From Cafeteria roenbergensis (lineage: Eukaryota; Sar; Bigyra; Bicosoecida; Cafeteriaceae): a DNA stretch of 64,000 nucleotides. The stretch covers positions 1 through 64,000 of the forward strand of contig VLTN01000095.1 of the NCBI GenBank assembly GCA_008330645.1, in the 5' to 3' direction. The first letter of the stretch is position 1. The number at the start of each line of letters is the position of its first letter. Below, in pieces: positions 51,302 through 62,504 of the stretch. Under the pieces are notes generated by a model. It saw nothing but the letters and a program-made list of their open reading frames with translations. It was not told where the DNA came from and did no database searches. The position numbers and the translations under genes are program-made.

Positions 51302-52567
51302 TGCCCGATTGGGCGTAGATGAACGAAATCAAACTCCATCATGCACTTTGCCAACCCTAAGGCTTGACTCTGGCCTCGACTGCCTTCGCTTGAGGTTGAT
51401 TCACGCCCCAGCTCACCCTCAGCACATGTACACCTGCGGGCAGACCCAGGGCAGACCAAGATCGATTGCGAGGCTGTTGCACTTGCGCCCTTCCACATTT
51501 TGTCCGCGAAGCTGCGGCTCCAGCAGTGGCACGGGCCCGTCGCGCGCAGCCATGCAGGCCGGGCGCGATCGAACTTTCGTTTGAAGCCAATGCATTGCCA
51601 ATCAACTCGGAGCTGCCCGGCTCAGGACTCACCCTACGTCGGAGTCCGCATTGACTTTCGCCAGTGGAACAAGTGCCGCTGCAAAGACGAGTTCCAGCAG
51701 CGCGGCATTGCGCATACGCTCCCACAAAGCGCCTGCGCGCCTCATTGCCCAGGACCTTGAGCAGCAGCCGACCGCGGGATTGGGGAACGCAGCTTGCCGA
51801 CCTCGCAGTAGCGCGAGGCTTTGAGGTCCTGGGGCACCTCCGAGGCGTCGCGGTGCAGCCTTCTTGTCGCTGGGTTTCGGGGCCGCAAGGCGGCTGCGCT
51901 CCAAAACCGAGAGGCTGAGCGGTGTGCGAGCAGACGCCCACTCGCGCAATCGGCTTGGTCGATCGCCGCGACTCGCCTGGTTTTCCGGCCCGCGCGCCCG
52001 CGGCGCCGCGCCGAACGTCGAGCACCTGGCCTCGACCCCGGAAAGTCTGGCCAAGGGCCTGCATATTCCCTGCCAGAGTTGCGTCCCCGGAAAGAGGACA
52101 GTGCCGCCACTCTCTCAGCCGAAGCCCCCACCCCTGGCTTGCACCTGCGCTGCGAGTCCTGCCCGGGCACTCGCCGCGCACTCCTGTATGACCGCCCACG
52201 CCAGCGCGCGTGGATCTGCGCTTGGTTTCTGCCGAGTACCCTTCCTCCCAGCGGCCACGGTTGCTGAGGCCGCCGGACCTCGCTGTGGTCTGTCGAGCCG
52301 CCAGCCGCGGCGAGTGAATGCGCTTCACCCAGTTCTTCAAACTTTGGCCAAACGGAGTGGCACACGAAACATCACGCGAGCGCGGCTTAAGAGGGCCCGC
52401 GTGGGTCATGCCACCGAGCCAATGGAGGTGCGTGGATCCTCCAGCGCCGCTCACACTGACAGCCAGGACGCCGTTGGATTCGCACCCCATACCCACTCCG
52501 AACTCCTGGCTTTGCTCCGTGAGGGAGTGGGCTGGCGCTCACCGGGATGGCGCGAACAACCGGGTTG
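51302..52567. promoter_or_regulatory. 1.27-kb upstream region of the giant gene
   Basis: Lies between the start of the giant gene and the stop of the pseudokinase gene, both minus. It is one of the longest gaps between confident genes and must hold the giant gene's promoter. A 379-codon minus frame (52496-51357) is open, but its Arg/Ser/Gly/Ala-rich translation has no recognisable domain and gaps of that composition are often open by chance at this GC content. A short non-coding or species-specific gene cannot be excluded. Confidence 0.4.
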
Positions 52568-54901
52568 TCACCACAGTCGAGTTGAAGATTGGCGCATGTC
52601 GCGTTCTCGCTGCATTGCTTCGCGGTACTCTGCCAAGGCTTGACGCCTCGTCAAGTCCATCGCCTGGGACATGCTCGCCGTTTCCCTGGCTACCGCCTGT
52701 GCTTCGGATTCGAATCGCGCTGACGTCGCCCCGCCCCATCCACTGGCCTCCTTCTGCCTTGCCACCTCGCTCTCCGGACCATCGCCCTCTCGACGACCAG
52801 CCACTTGCGGCCCTGCCGCTGCGGAGGAGTGCGGCCTCCGGATATACTCGCTGTGCCTTGCATGCAAGGCCTGCCGCTCGCGGAATGACTCCAAGCTGGC
52901 CCGGCGGAGTGCAAGGAAGCGCTCAGCTTCGGCCTCGGCCGCTGCCCCAGAGTGCCGCTTGTTCGCGACAGAAGCACCAGGCGCCGGTGAGTCCCAGCTT
53001 CGAAGGGCTGGGCTGCGGGTGTCGACCACGTCTTCGCCCGGTCGTCCTTGGGACGGGGTAAGGCGACCTGCATCCGCGTGCTGCCGCGGGGTGTCATCGC
53101 TGTTGTCTGACGGCCGCTGTGGGCCAGAAGCAGCCGAGGCGCCCATCGCGGGCTGGTGCCTGTAGCCGGGCGCCATGGTCCCTACCGGCAGCGCTTCTCG
53201 CCACTCAGCGGAAGGCTCGCGTTCCCGCCGCCGTCTGTCTGCGAGCCGCCTGCGCTCTGCCGCTGCTTCCTCGCGTGCCTCCTGAAGCATGGCCTCGTAC
53301 GCGCTGCCCCGCGCCCCGCACTGATCATAAGTCACCGCTGCAGATGCACCCCCTGCATGCTGGGGAGCAGGCTTCGGCCCACTACCACAGCCGTCGCTGG
53401 AACGGCTGTGGCTCCGGCCAGCAGCAACGACTGGGGTGAACGCGGGTCCCCTTCGCCGGGCCGTCATCTGGCTTTGAGCATCTTGTGAAGGCGCTGGGTC
53501 TGACGACGGTGGGGCGGGGGACTGGGGCCCGGAGCACGCCGAGGGGCTTGAAGCGAAGCGCGGAGATTCGACAGGTGAGGTCGCTCGAAGCACGCCTCGC
53601 CGCGTCCCAGAGGAGGGCGAGGGGTGCCCAACCTCCACAGCGGACCTCGGAGCCGAAGGTTCGGGGGTGGGTGGCCGTTGACCCCTGCCAGGTGGCGTGG
53701 CTGAGCGCAATGCTGCTGGTCCCGGCGACCTCGTTTTGTGTGCTCCATCCGGTCTGGTCCTGCTCGTGGAAGCTGCCTCGCCAGCCCTGCGAATGACCCC
53801 ACGGGACCGAGAGTTGTGCGAACCAGCAAGCAGCGACGCGACGGCCGCCCCTGCCGGGCTTGGGTGGGCTGTGCCGGAAAGCGCGGCGTGGGTGAGGAGC
53901 TCACTCGGGGATGGGCGGGCAGCCGCATCTTTGGCCAGGCAGCGCCGCACGAGCTCTCCCAGGCATGGGTCGGGGGTCGACGGTCCAGCGTCATCCCACA
54001 AGACCGACCGACAGAGGCTGAAGGAGCGCAAGCCCCTGGCTGGGGTTGGCGGAGATGCTTGCGCGTGCGGCGCGGCTCCCGCCTCTGCCGCTGGGCTGGC
54101 CAAAAAGCGCGGCGCATCGCCAGAGAAGGGTGGACGGCCTGTAAGCAGCTCGAACGCAAGGCACCCCACGCCCCAGACGAGAGTCGCAGGGTCCTGGCCG
54201 GCGAGCGGGCAGCTTGCGACAGGGAAATCGTCGCGGAGAACGCGCTCTGGGGGCAAAACGGCGCAGCCAGCGTGGTCCGAAGCCCCAGCGTCCAGGAAGA
54301 CTATATCTTGAGTCGGGCCCACAAGCAGAATGTGCGAGGGGTCCAAGTTGGCGCGCTCCCACTCGCCGCTGCCTTGCAGCGACTGCAGAACTCGCAAAAG
54401 CAAGCGCGACACGTCCGCATCGGCCCGCGGCCTCGCTGACCCTTCGACAGCAAGGCGGCAGGCGAACATGCACGCAGATTCGCCACACCCAGGCCGGTCG
54501 GAGCTCGGCGGTGCTGGACAGCGCAGCCACGGAGACGAGCGCGCTTGCTCTCGAACGCCCTGGGGCGCTCTGCCGGCGGCAGCTTGCGGGGCTGTTCCAC
54601 AGTGTCCCCCTCTTGGGCCAAGCGGGGCGGCTGCTGTGTGCCCAGGCCGCCATGGGGACCCGAAAGGAGACCGTTGTGCCTGTTTCGCTCCACGGTGGGT
54701 CAGGCCCCCGTTGGCGCCGAGCTGACCGCAGCGCAATGCCGGGCGGCGAGTGGTTTTCGAGCGCCACCGCCGTTGGAATCGAGCTTTGCTCCGCTGTTGA
54801 ACCGCAGTCGACGTACCGAGCAAGGCCGTGGTGGTGACGTACGAGCGTATTATCGAGTCCTTCGACGAGGCTGGGGAACGGCTCGGCTCCGAGCGCCACA
54901 C
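52568..54901 (-). CDS. Pseudokinase-like protein with long disordered tail
   Basis: Single frame of 777 codons; true start uncertain (Met at 54901, or a later Met near residue 144). Residues about 150-360 match the C-lobe of a protein kinase: LLLRVLQSLQ (helix E), ANLDPSHILL in place of HRDLKPxNILL, VFLDAGAS in place of the DFG loop, PPERV for APE, LVWGVGCLAFELLTGRPPF for DVWSLGC, and VRRCLAKDAAARPSPSELL at the end. The catalytic HRD Asp and Lys are missing and DFG is DAG. No glycine loop or N-lobe Lys is recognisable upstream. The rest is Ser/Pro-rich with short charged helices (QEAREEAAAERRRLADRRRRE). A scaffold or regulator role is likely. Divergent from KAP3. Confidence 0.6.
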   Translation of the reverse strand: MWRSEPSRSPASSKDSIIRSYVTTTALLGTSTAVQQRSKARFQRRWRSKTTRRPALRCGQLGANGGLTHRGAKQAQRSPFGSPWRPGHTAAAPLGPRGGHCGTAPQAAAGRAPQGVREQARSSPWLRCPAPPSSDRPGCGESACMFACRLAVEGSARPRADADVSRLLLRVLQSLQGSGEWERANLDPSHILLVGPTQDIVFLDAGASDHAGCAVLPPERVLRDDFPVASCPLAGQDPATLVWGVGCLAFELLTGRPPFSGDAPRFLASPAAEAGAAPHAQASPPTPARGLRSFSLCRSVLWDDAGPSTPDPCLGELVRRCLAKDAAARPSPSELLTHAALSGTAHPSPAGAAVASLLAGSHNSRSRGVIRRAGEAASTSRTRPDGAHKTRSPGPAALRSATPPGRGQRPPTPEPSAPRSAVEVGHPSPSSGTRRGVLRATSPVESPRFASSPSACSGPQSPAPPSSDPAPSQDAQSQMTARRRGPAFTPVVAAGRSHSRSSDGCGSGPKPAPQHAGGASAAVTYDQCGARGSAYEAMLQEAREEAAAERRRLADRRRREREPSAEWREALPVGTMAPGYRHQPAMGASAASGPQRPSDNSDDTPRQHADAGRLTPSQGRPGEDVVDTRSPALRSWDSPAPGASVANKRHSGAAAEAEAERFLALRRASLESFRERQALHARHSEYIRRPHSSAAAGPQVAGRREGDGPESEVARQKEASGWGGATSARFESEAQAVARETASMSQAMDLTRRQALAEYREAMQRERDMRQSSTRLW

Positions 54902-55007
54902 AAGCAGGAAAAAGTACGAGCAGATGCGTTAACGGGCCACGCATTGCTTGTCGGCGCTTGCCGCTTGAGCCCTGTTCGGGGAGGAGGGGCATCGGCAGGA
55001 ACTGCGA

Positions 55008-58000
55008 ATGCGTTCCATCAGTGCAGCGCGGTCCAGCCCTTTCCGTCTCGAACCGCACAACGGCCGCAGTATTCGGCTCAAGTCGCTTTCGGCATCCACC
55101 AATGTCGCCGGCCTCGCGGAGCAGATCATGTCCAAGTGCTCCACGATTATCGGCGAGGACCGCGTTGGGGAGCTCATTGAAAAGATTTCCGAGCTTCAGC
55201 GTGCTCATTTGGCCGCCACTGGCGAGGCCCGGGCTGCGCAGCGGCCGGCGAAGCCAGCCGCCGGGGGCGATGGCACCGAGGAGTTGCTCGCAGCCATGAA
55301 CCGCAAAGCCGGCAGTTCTGCTGGCGATTCTGCTCCGCGAGGGCATGCGAGCGAAGAGTCGGCCTCTGCGGGGGAGAGGGACCCTCGCAAGCGCCCCGCG
55401 TCTGCGTCGCGCAGGGGTCCCCGCGAAGGCCGCCCAAAGGACGGGGGCGGGGCACGCGGGGCCAGCGGGGACGGCGGTGGGAAGGAAGGCGAAAGTGACA
55501 GCGAGGGGGCGGCAGGGCCAGCGGCAGGCGCAGGCCTGGACGAGGTTGACGCAGCGACGGCGGAGGAGGCTCGAGCGGCAGCAGCTGAACTTGAGGCGGA
55601 CAGGGCTCGCGCGGCCGCAGCGCAGGAGAACCTTCGGCGCGCCGAGGCCCTGGCTGAAGAGACCAAGCGGGGCCTGGCGGAGGCGGAGCGTGTCGCCGCG
55701 TCGGAGCAGCGCGAGCGGGCGCTGCGCATGCGGGAGCATGAGGCGCAGGCGCGTGTTCGGGACGTCGAATCGGTGAGCCGCCGTCGGCTGGCTGGCTGGC
55801 TGCCTGCCTGGCTGCCTGGCTGCCTGGCTGGCTGCCTGGCGCTTGCCCTCGCTGGCAGGGTCCATGCCTTGGCAACGCTGCGGAAAGCAGGTGCAGGAGC
55901 AGGGCGCTGCGCTTGCAACCACGGCTGAGGCCACTGCCACCGCCGGTGGCCTTCGCACCCGCTCTTACCAGTTGCCCCCGTGCCCCCCACCCCCACCCCC
56001 ACCCCCGCTTCCCCCCCAGTACCTCGAGCTCTTGTACGAGGAGGACCCCAAGCAGCGCCAAGAAGGCGCGTCGCTCATCCTTGCCCTGGCGCGGCACGCA
56101 GATACCTTGCCTGCCCTGCTCGACCACGGCACGCTGCTCGGGGCGCTGTCGCGCGTCCTGAGGGAGGACTACAAGAAGTCAGGGGAGCTGGCCGGTACCA
56201 TCGTGCAAGTGTTTTATTGCATCAGCCGGCTCTCTGACCAGCAAGGAGTCGTTGCTGACCAGCGAGTGGGAGACGTGACCATCCGAATCATCGAGCTAGA
56301 GACGAAGCGCCACGCAGCGCGACTCAAGGTGAGAGAGCTCGTAGCCTTTTCGGCGCTGCACCGGTTGCAGCGCAGGAGCCTCTGGCCATTCCAAGGCAAC
56401 TCCAATTCGCAGACGCACGCATCTTGCCAGCGCTGGACGATTCGCCGGCATGGTCGCGCGGCGAGCCTGCGTTCCACTCGCCACTTGCAACCCACCCAGC
56501 CGCTGCCCTGCCGCCGACACGCCGCGCTTGCAGGACTTGGAGCGAATCGAGGCGCTGGCCAAGGTGCAGGAGAGCGGAAGCGCCAGCGAGGAGGCGGAGT
56601 TCCGCGAGCGCGACGAGAGGCGGCGGGCTCGGGCAAACGCGGGCGAGGACTTCGACGACGACGAGGAAGGAGACGACGACGGCGATGGTGCCGATTCTGG
56701 CGCAGGGAGGGCAGCTGCCGCAGCCACTGGAGCCTCGACTGCCAAGGTGCGCCGAAGCGGCAAGGCGAGGGCTGCGAAGGCTGCAAGAGCCGCTAAGGTG
56801 CGAATGAAGCTCAAGCCGCTGCCAGAGGGAAAAGTGAACCTGGCCAAAGAGCGCCGGCGAACGAGGCTGCTCGCCCGCCGGCAAGAGCGCCTGCTGTTCC
56901 CTGCCCTCCACTTGCTCCTAAACCTCGCGGAGGATGACGAGCTGGAACGAAAGATGTGCCGCCGTGGCATCGTCGGCCTGCTCGTGGGGCTGCTCGGCCG
57001 CGCGCACAGGGAGCTGCTGCTGCTGGTGGCCACGTTCCTGCGAAAGCTGTCGCTGATTGAGGAGAACAAGGACGAAATGGCCAGTCTCGACATCGTCCCT
57101 GCCATCGCAAGGTGGATTCCATCGGGAGATACTCCCCTCACGCTTGCGATGCTGCGCCTGCTGTTCAACCTGAGCTTCGACCAGAGCCTGTGCGCGAGGA
57201 TCGTCGCAGTCGGTCTGCTGCCTCGCATCGCCGCGCTTCTCAGGCACGCGCCGTTCCGCGCAGTTGTGCTGCGCGTTCTCTATCACATCTCCATCGACGA
57301 CGAGTGAGGCTTTCGTTCTTGCGTGGCCGTGCTCCGCACACCGGCTGGTGCTCTCGCGGGCAGCGGTCTGGGCAAGGCTGCGTCGCAGAACTCCGCTCCG
57401 CTCATCGGCCAGTTGCCGCATGGGCAGCCCGTCCCCTGGGGTGCTTTGCTCCGCTTGCTCCATGAAAAGCCGCAGGTGCCCGCCTTCACCTTTGCAGCGC
57501 TGCCTGGTTCTTCTCCGCTCGTCCTCGCAGTCATAAGGCGGTCTTTGCAGAAACCGACGCCGTTCGGCTTGTGCGGCAAATCGTGATTGCCGTGCCGTCG
57601 GCTGTGCTTCCGGACGAGCTGGCCGGCCTGGCAGTCAACCTGACCCTGCACCCCCTCCCAGCACAGCAGTTTCTCGAGGACGGCGGCGCAGCGGAGATCA
57701 TGGCGCGCGTGACTAAAACGCGCGACCCGAGGGCAATGCGCATCCTTCGAAACATTGCCTGGCACACACTCTGCATGCAAGCAGAGGCGGCGGACGCCGT
57801 TTGGGACGGGGTTCTTCGGGGGCAGAGCCTCCCGACATGGGCACAGCTTCGCAGGCGGCGAGGTCGGCGCGGCCGCAAAGACCGCAAAGACGACTCCGGG
57901 CTCACGGCCGACCAGTCCCCGCTTGCGCCCGGCGCCCCCGGCATGGGTGACGCTGATGTGGACTTCCCCAACATCATCGATTCCTACCGCTACCGTCTCG

Positions 58001-59360
58001 AACGGCTGTGGCCGGAGCTCCTCCGCGACATCGTGCGCCTCCTTGCCGTGGACGACGCTGATCTGCGCATCGAGGTGATGGGCACACTCAACTGTCTCAC
58101 GCCCCGCGACTTCCCGCCGCATCTCGGGTGGGCAGACGTCCTTGCCATGCCTGGTGAGCTCATTCGACCCGCACACCGTGCTACGCAGCGCAGGCACTCC
58201 GGGCGCGGGCCTTGTAGTGGCTCAAGCAGCAAGACCTTGCGACTCAGCGCATGCTTCACCCGGCCGCGCCGCCCTCACCCCCCCCCACTCGTTGCCCTCC
58301 TCTCGCTCTCTGCGGCCCGCTGGACCGCAGCCATGGCCGCTCTCTTGGAGCGGGTGCTCACCCCTGGGTACGCAGAGGATGACATGTGCCTTGAGGGAGT
58401 GCAGCTTGTTGCAGCAGCGCTTTTGGACCCAGAGGCGGCCAAGCCGCTGGCTGCCATGCCGGCCCTCTCGCTGCTCGCTGAGATCCTCGAGGGTGAGCTG
58501 TGGCCGCTGGAACGCGTGCCCACCGATGCAGCGTCCGCGACATCCTCGCTGTCTCGTCACCCATGGCTGCCTTTCCCCCCTGCCCGGCCGCCACCGCGGC
58601 TGGACCGCCCGGCACGCTGCTCAGCCCGTTTGCCACTGCTGCCGCACTTCGCCTCGGCTTGCACTTGCCCTCGCTCGCCCATGCGCGGTGACCAGCTGCG
58701 ACCGCGGCCCATCTTGCGCTCGCACGCTTCGCAGACAAGGCCAGCGACGCCGAGATGGTGCTCCAGGTCGCCGTGGCAATGGGCAGAGCTCTGCGCCACG
58801 CACCGACGCGCCAGGTCCTGCTGTACGAGACGGACGGCGTTCAGCGCCTGTGCGCCTTCCTGGCCGTGCCCGACCCCCTCATGGCTGGCGTCATCGACGA
58901 GGTGGCCCGAGTGGCCATGGACTGGGACAGGGAAGTGGGAAAGAAGAGCATCTGGCGCGTTGTCCAGGCTGCGCGGTTTCGCGCCCACAACCAGCACTGG
59001 TGTGCCGCCGTGGCCGCCGGTGCAGGCGGTGGCACCGCGGCCGCCGGGGCAGGCGGACGCCACGGCGGAGGCAGCGGGTTCGCCGCAGACGACAGCGGGT
59101 GGTCCCATGAGGACGACGACGACGACGACAGCCACGGTGGAGCGCTGCAGAGGCGATACCACCGAGACGCAAGCGGAGATGCAACGCCGCCAGGGGGGCA
59201 CCTGGGGCGCTACACCCACGAGTCTGTGGCGCTCGACGCAACGGGCGTGCTGGCCAGCGCAGGGCAGGCAGAGTCGCCGTACAGCGAGGGGTGGCGATCG
59301 GACGATGGCCCGCCGCGGGGAGCTGCAGCCGGGGGCGTGTACTGGGGCCAGCGCAGCTAG
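55008..59360 (+). CDS. KAP3: Kinesin-associated protein 3 (KAP3)
   Basis: Six exons: 55008-55772, 56020-56328, 56534-57303, 57531-58153, 58331-58492 and 58735-59360 (GTGAG donors, phases agree), 1,084 residues. Family landmarks: SIRLKSLSASTNVAGLA near the N-terminus, YLELLYEEDPKQRQEGA, LLGALSRVLREDYKKS, LLLNLAEDDELERKM, LLFNLSFDQSLC, VLYHISIDD, LRNIAWHT, NCLTPRDFPPHLGW and RFRAHNQHW. KAP3 is the armadillo-repeat adaptor of heterotrimeric kinesin-2, which drives anterograde intraflagellar transport; its presence argues for a flagellum. The protein is about 300 residues longer than the usual KAP because of a charged Ala/Glu-rich insert (residues about 85-250), an acidic/basic insert in exon 3, and a Gly/Asp-rich tail. 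The start Met leaves the extreme N-terminal domain short. Confidence 0.93.
55786..55840. repeat. GGCT/GCCT tetranucleotide repeat in an intron
   Basis: About 13 units of GGCT and GCCT in KAP3 intron 1, which also has a C-rich tract directly before its CCCAG acceptor. Confidence 0.85.
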
Positions 59361-59648
59361 GACTGCTCTGCTGTGCTGCCCCCTTTCAGCGCTCCTTCGC
59401 GCCTTGGCAGCCGAGTGCAGTGGAGGGGCGGAGCGGCCTGGCCAATCGTGTGCCGACGGGCAGTGGGCTAGGCACGTTGCCAGTTGTGTTGGGGGTCGCT
59501 GTCGCAGCCCCGGTGTGAGCGATGGAGCCGGGCTGAACGCGGCAACCAGCACATTCAGTGGCCGCACGAGCCTCGCACAGCGGGCAAAGAGACGCAACCG
59601 AGCTCAAGGCACGGCCTCGCGGCACCCACCCCCCGAAACGGGACAGTC

Positions 59649-60652
59649 TCAGTCGGAGCGGCCGGTCACCTCTTTAATCAAGGCGCTAACGGCATCGGCG
59701 CCCCCCGCAGCTGCCGCGCGGACAATGGCCGATCCCATCACAGCCCCCTCTGCCACTGCGCCAACGGAGGCAACGTGGGCTCTCGTTGAAAGCCCGAACC
59801 CCACCACGGCCGGCAGCGGAATCGCCGCCTTCACGCGCGCGACGAACTCAGCCAGATCAGCCGGCAACTCGGCCCGCGCCCCAGTGACGCCCGTCACGGA
59901 CACACAATACACATAGCCACCAGCGTTCTTCGCAATCGCATCCAGTCGCGCAGGCGTGGTCGTCGGGGCGACCAGAGGCACGAGCGCCAAGCCGGAAGCC
60001 TTGCACGCGTCCAACAGGCCGCTGCCCTCCTCGGGCGGCAGGTCCACAACAATGAAACCATGCACTCCGCCTGCGAGGCACTCAGTGAAACAGGCGCAGC
60101 GAAATGGCTCGCTCCCAGCGCTGCGGTCGCTGCGGTGGCCGCCCGACCCTATCCGGTGCCAGCCGGCGCGTTGGCTTGGCTGCTGGCAAGCTAGTTCTTG
60201 CCTGCTCGGGGCAGTCTCCCCCTCTTGCCTCGGGACATCCCACCCCAGCACAGAGCACAGGCGGTAGCACCACGAGACGCCGGCTCACATTCCTTGCACC
60301 TCGCAACAAGGCGCTCCTCCCCGAAGCGCAGAATGGGGTTGTAGTACGTCATGAGGATGACGGGCACCTTGAGGCCACGAGCCCGGGCAGCCTCAACGAA
60401 CGACAGGCACTTGTCCATGGTCACGCCAGCGCGCAGGGCCACAGTGTTGGCGGCCTGGATGGTACCGCCATCGGCGAGGGGGTCGGAAAACGGCATTCCC
60501 ACCTCGATGATGTCCGAGCCGGCGGCCTCCATGGCGAGGAGGATGTCCGGCGTCGACTCCAGGGTAGGGTACCCTGCAGTGATGAAAGGCACGAATGCCA
60601 CACGGCCCTCCTCCTTGCACTTTGCGAAAGCGGCAGCAATCGCCTCCGACAT
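59649..60652 (-). CDS. trpA: Tryptophan synthase alpha subunit, stand-alone
   Basis: Two exons, 60652-60289 and 60070-59649, joined in phase 1 across a 218-bp intron; 261 residues, close to the usual 268. Landmarks: AFVPFITAGYPT, IIEVGMPFSDPLADGGTIQ (with catalytic Glu and Asp), VILMTYYNPIL, GVHGFIVVDLPPEE, GYVYCVSVTGVTGAR, VVGFGLST and GAVMGSAIV. It cleaves indole-3-glycerol phosphate to indole and glyceraldehyde 3-phosphate for the beta subunit. It ends in a stop with no beta domain, unlike the fused fungal enzyme. No presequence is obvious before the first Met (MSEAIAAAFAKCKEEGR), suggesting a cytosolic enzyme. Divergent from COQ3. Confidence 0.95.
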
Positions 60653-60885
60653 GGCTGCCTTGGTTCGGCGTTGAGCAGGGGTGGCGCCCAGAGCGGGCCG
60701 CGGCGAGGCGTATTGCCGTGGTCGCGCCGGCAGAGCTGCTTGAGGCTCGACAAGCAGCGTCGGCGGGCCAGGAGGCCGCTTCCGCCACGCGCCCCACTTG
60801 AGGCAATCGCCGGGGGCAGCAGGGCCACTGAGGCTTCGACGCGCCAGGCATTCCTAGCTGCTGGGGCTACGTCACAGCTGTTTCG
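60653..60885. promoter_or_regulatory. Shared upstream region, trpA and COQ3
   Basis: 233 bp between the divergent start codons. Contains one GGCAGAGC word at about 60731. No core promoter motif identified. Confidence 0.4.
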
Positions 60886-61944
60886 ATGCTCAGGGCGAAG
60901 CGCGTCGCGATCAACGCGATGGCTTCGCGGGCCGTGGCGCTTCGCGCTGCGTCGACATCGACCCAAAACCCCGATGAGATATCCAAATTTTCCAAGTTAG
61001 CGCGGCTTTGGTGGGACGAGGACTCGGCGGCATTTGGTGCGCTTCACCGGATGAACCAGGTCCGCGTGCCAATCGTGGTGGAAGCGGCCATTGCGGCAGA
61101 AGCTGCGCGCGGCGACGTCCCCACAGCCCGCTCCGGTCGGACAATCCGCCCGCTGGCGCGCACGTCGGTACTGGATGTCGGCAGTGGCGGTGGAATTCTG
61201 GCCGAGGTGAGCAAGCAAGCCTTGGCCGTGCCATTCCGCCGGCCCATCGGCTCCGCCCTTGCGCTGGCCCGACACGCTTGCGGCCATTGCCGGGAGCGAT
61301 TCGCGATTTTTCGCTCTTGAGTTTGGTCCATACTATAATCTTGTGTCGGGGTGCAGGCATTGGCACGCGTGGGCGCCATTGTGACGGGCCTTGACGCCTC
61401 TGCGGAGAACGTTGCAGCCGCCTCAGCTCACAGCGTGATCGATCCGGACATTGCCGAGCGAGTGTTCTACGAGAAGCTGCTCGTGGAGGACTTGGCCGCC
61501 CAGCTGGCCGGGGCCGTTGAGGGAAGCGTCGCGGAGGAGCCGCTGTCAGGGGCGGCGGCTCGCGCCCCGGCCGGTGGGTTTGACGTCGTCGTCTCCTCCG
61601 AGGTTATCGAGCATGTGAATTCACCAGCAATGTTCGTAGCTGCTCTGGCGGCCTGCCTTAGGCCCGGCGGCGTGCTGGTTATGACGACCATCACCCGCAC
61701 TGCTCTGAGCTACGCGGGAGCAATCTTTGCCGCTGAGCAGCTCGCTGGTCTTGTGCCTCCTGGAACGCACGACTTTGCAAAGTTCCTTCGTCCCGACGAG
61801 CTCTCTGGCCTCATGGTCGATGCGGGTCTTGTGCCTGCTTTGCCTGAGCCAATCGCGTACAACCCGATCACCGGTCGGTGGAGCCGCGGTGGCGGCCGTG
61901 TAGTGATGCAGTACGCGCTGTCTGGGACCAAGCCGCTTCAGTGA
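60886..61944 (+). CDS. COQ3: Ubiquinone biosynthesis O-methyltransferase (COQ3)
   Basis: Two exons, 60886-61206 and 61357-61944, phase 0, 302 residues. The first ~25 residues (MLRAKRVAINAMASRAVALRA) are basic and Ser/Ala-rich, fitting a mitochondrial presequence. Then come the UbiG/COQ3 opening (EISKFSKLARLWWDEDS, LHRMNQVRV), the SAM-binding motif VLDVGSGGGILAE, the acidic end of motif II in GLDASAENV, EVIEHV and LRPGGVLVMTTI. The intron falls right after motif I. The enzyme makes both O-methylations of coenzyme Q on the matrix side of the inner membrane. Confidence 0.94.
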
Positions 61945-62504
61945 CCGCGGGACAGGGTGTCTATATTGCGTGCGCCGCGCCGGCAAAACAATGCGCAGCT
62001 TGCCGCCACGGGGCCTTGCGCCGTGGTCTTGCCTACCTCGTTCGCACCCACTTGAACAGTGGCGACTTGCAGCTTGCTGCGAAGCAGCGAGGCCGCGTTC
62101 CTTGCTGCGGCGTGCATGCGCGTGGAAGCAGTGCGGTTGCAGTGGCGCCGGGTTGGCAACGCGGGCGCTGGCAGAGCAGTGAACTCACCGCTCAACCTCG
62201 CTTCTGCCGACACCGCTTGCTGCTTGATGCAGGGGCGAGGCCACGAGCTCGCGGAATGCCGACCTGCATCCGAACTTGGTCCGGCGGACGTCAGGCAGCG
62301 AGTGAGGCGCATCATGCTCCGCGGTGCCGCGCTGGCAAGGGCGCGTCGCTGCCCTGAGCAGCACAACACCGGTGCTCTGGTGGCCGCGCTGCGCCTCAGC
62401 TCCGGGAGCCGAAAGCCTCCTGCATCCGCTGCTTGGTTTGCGTTGTACTGGGGCGCTGTCGCCCAAGCCCTCACGGGGCGCTTTACCCTTGCACTGGCGC
62501 GCAG
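61945..62504. other. Region upstream of the transporter
   Basis: 560 bp between the COQ3 stop and the first confidently coding base of the transporter. Several short frames are open (for example 62059-62514 plus), none with a domain. It probably contains the promoter and an unrecognised first exon of the transporter. Confidence 0.4.

Noticed and set aside
51357-52496. 379-codon minus-strand frame upstream of the giant gene
   Set aside because: Compositionally biased, no domain, no conserved motif; kept only as a comment in the intergenic entry.
53991-55958. 655-codon minus-strand frame spanning the pseudokinase and KAP3 start
   Set aside because: Overlaps KAP3 exon 1 and the pseudokinase in another frame. 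A short segment (HHHGLARYVDCGST) looked kinase-like, but the rest is Arg/Pro-rich and no splice site joins it to the C-lobe.
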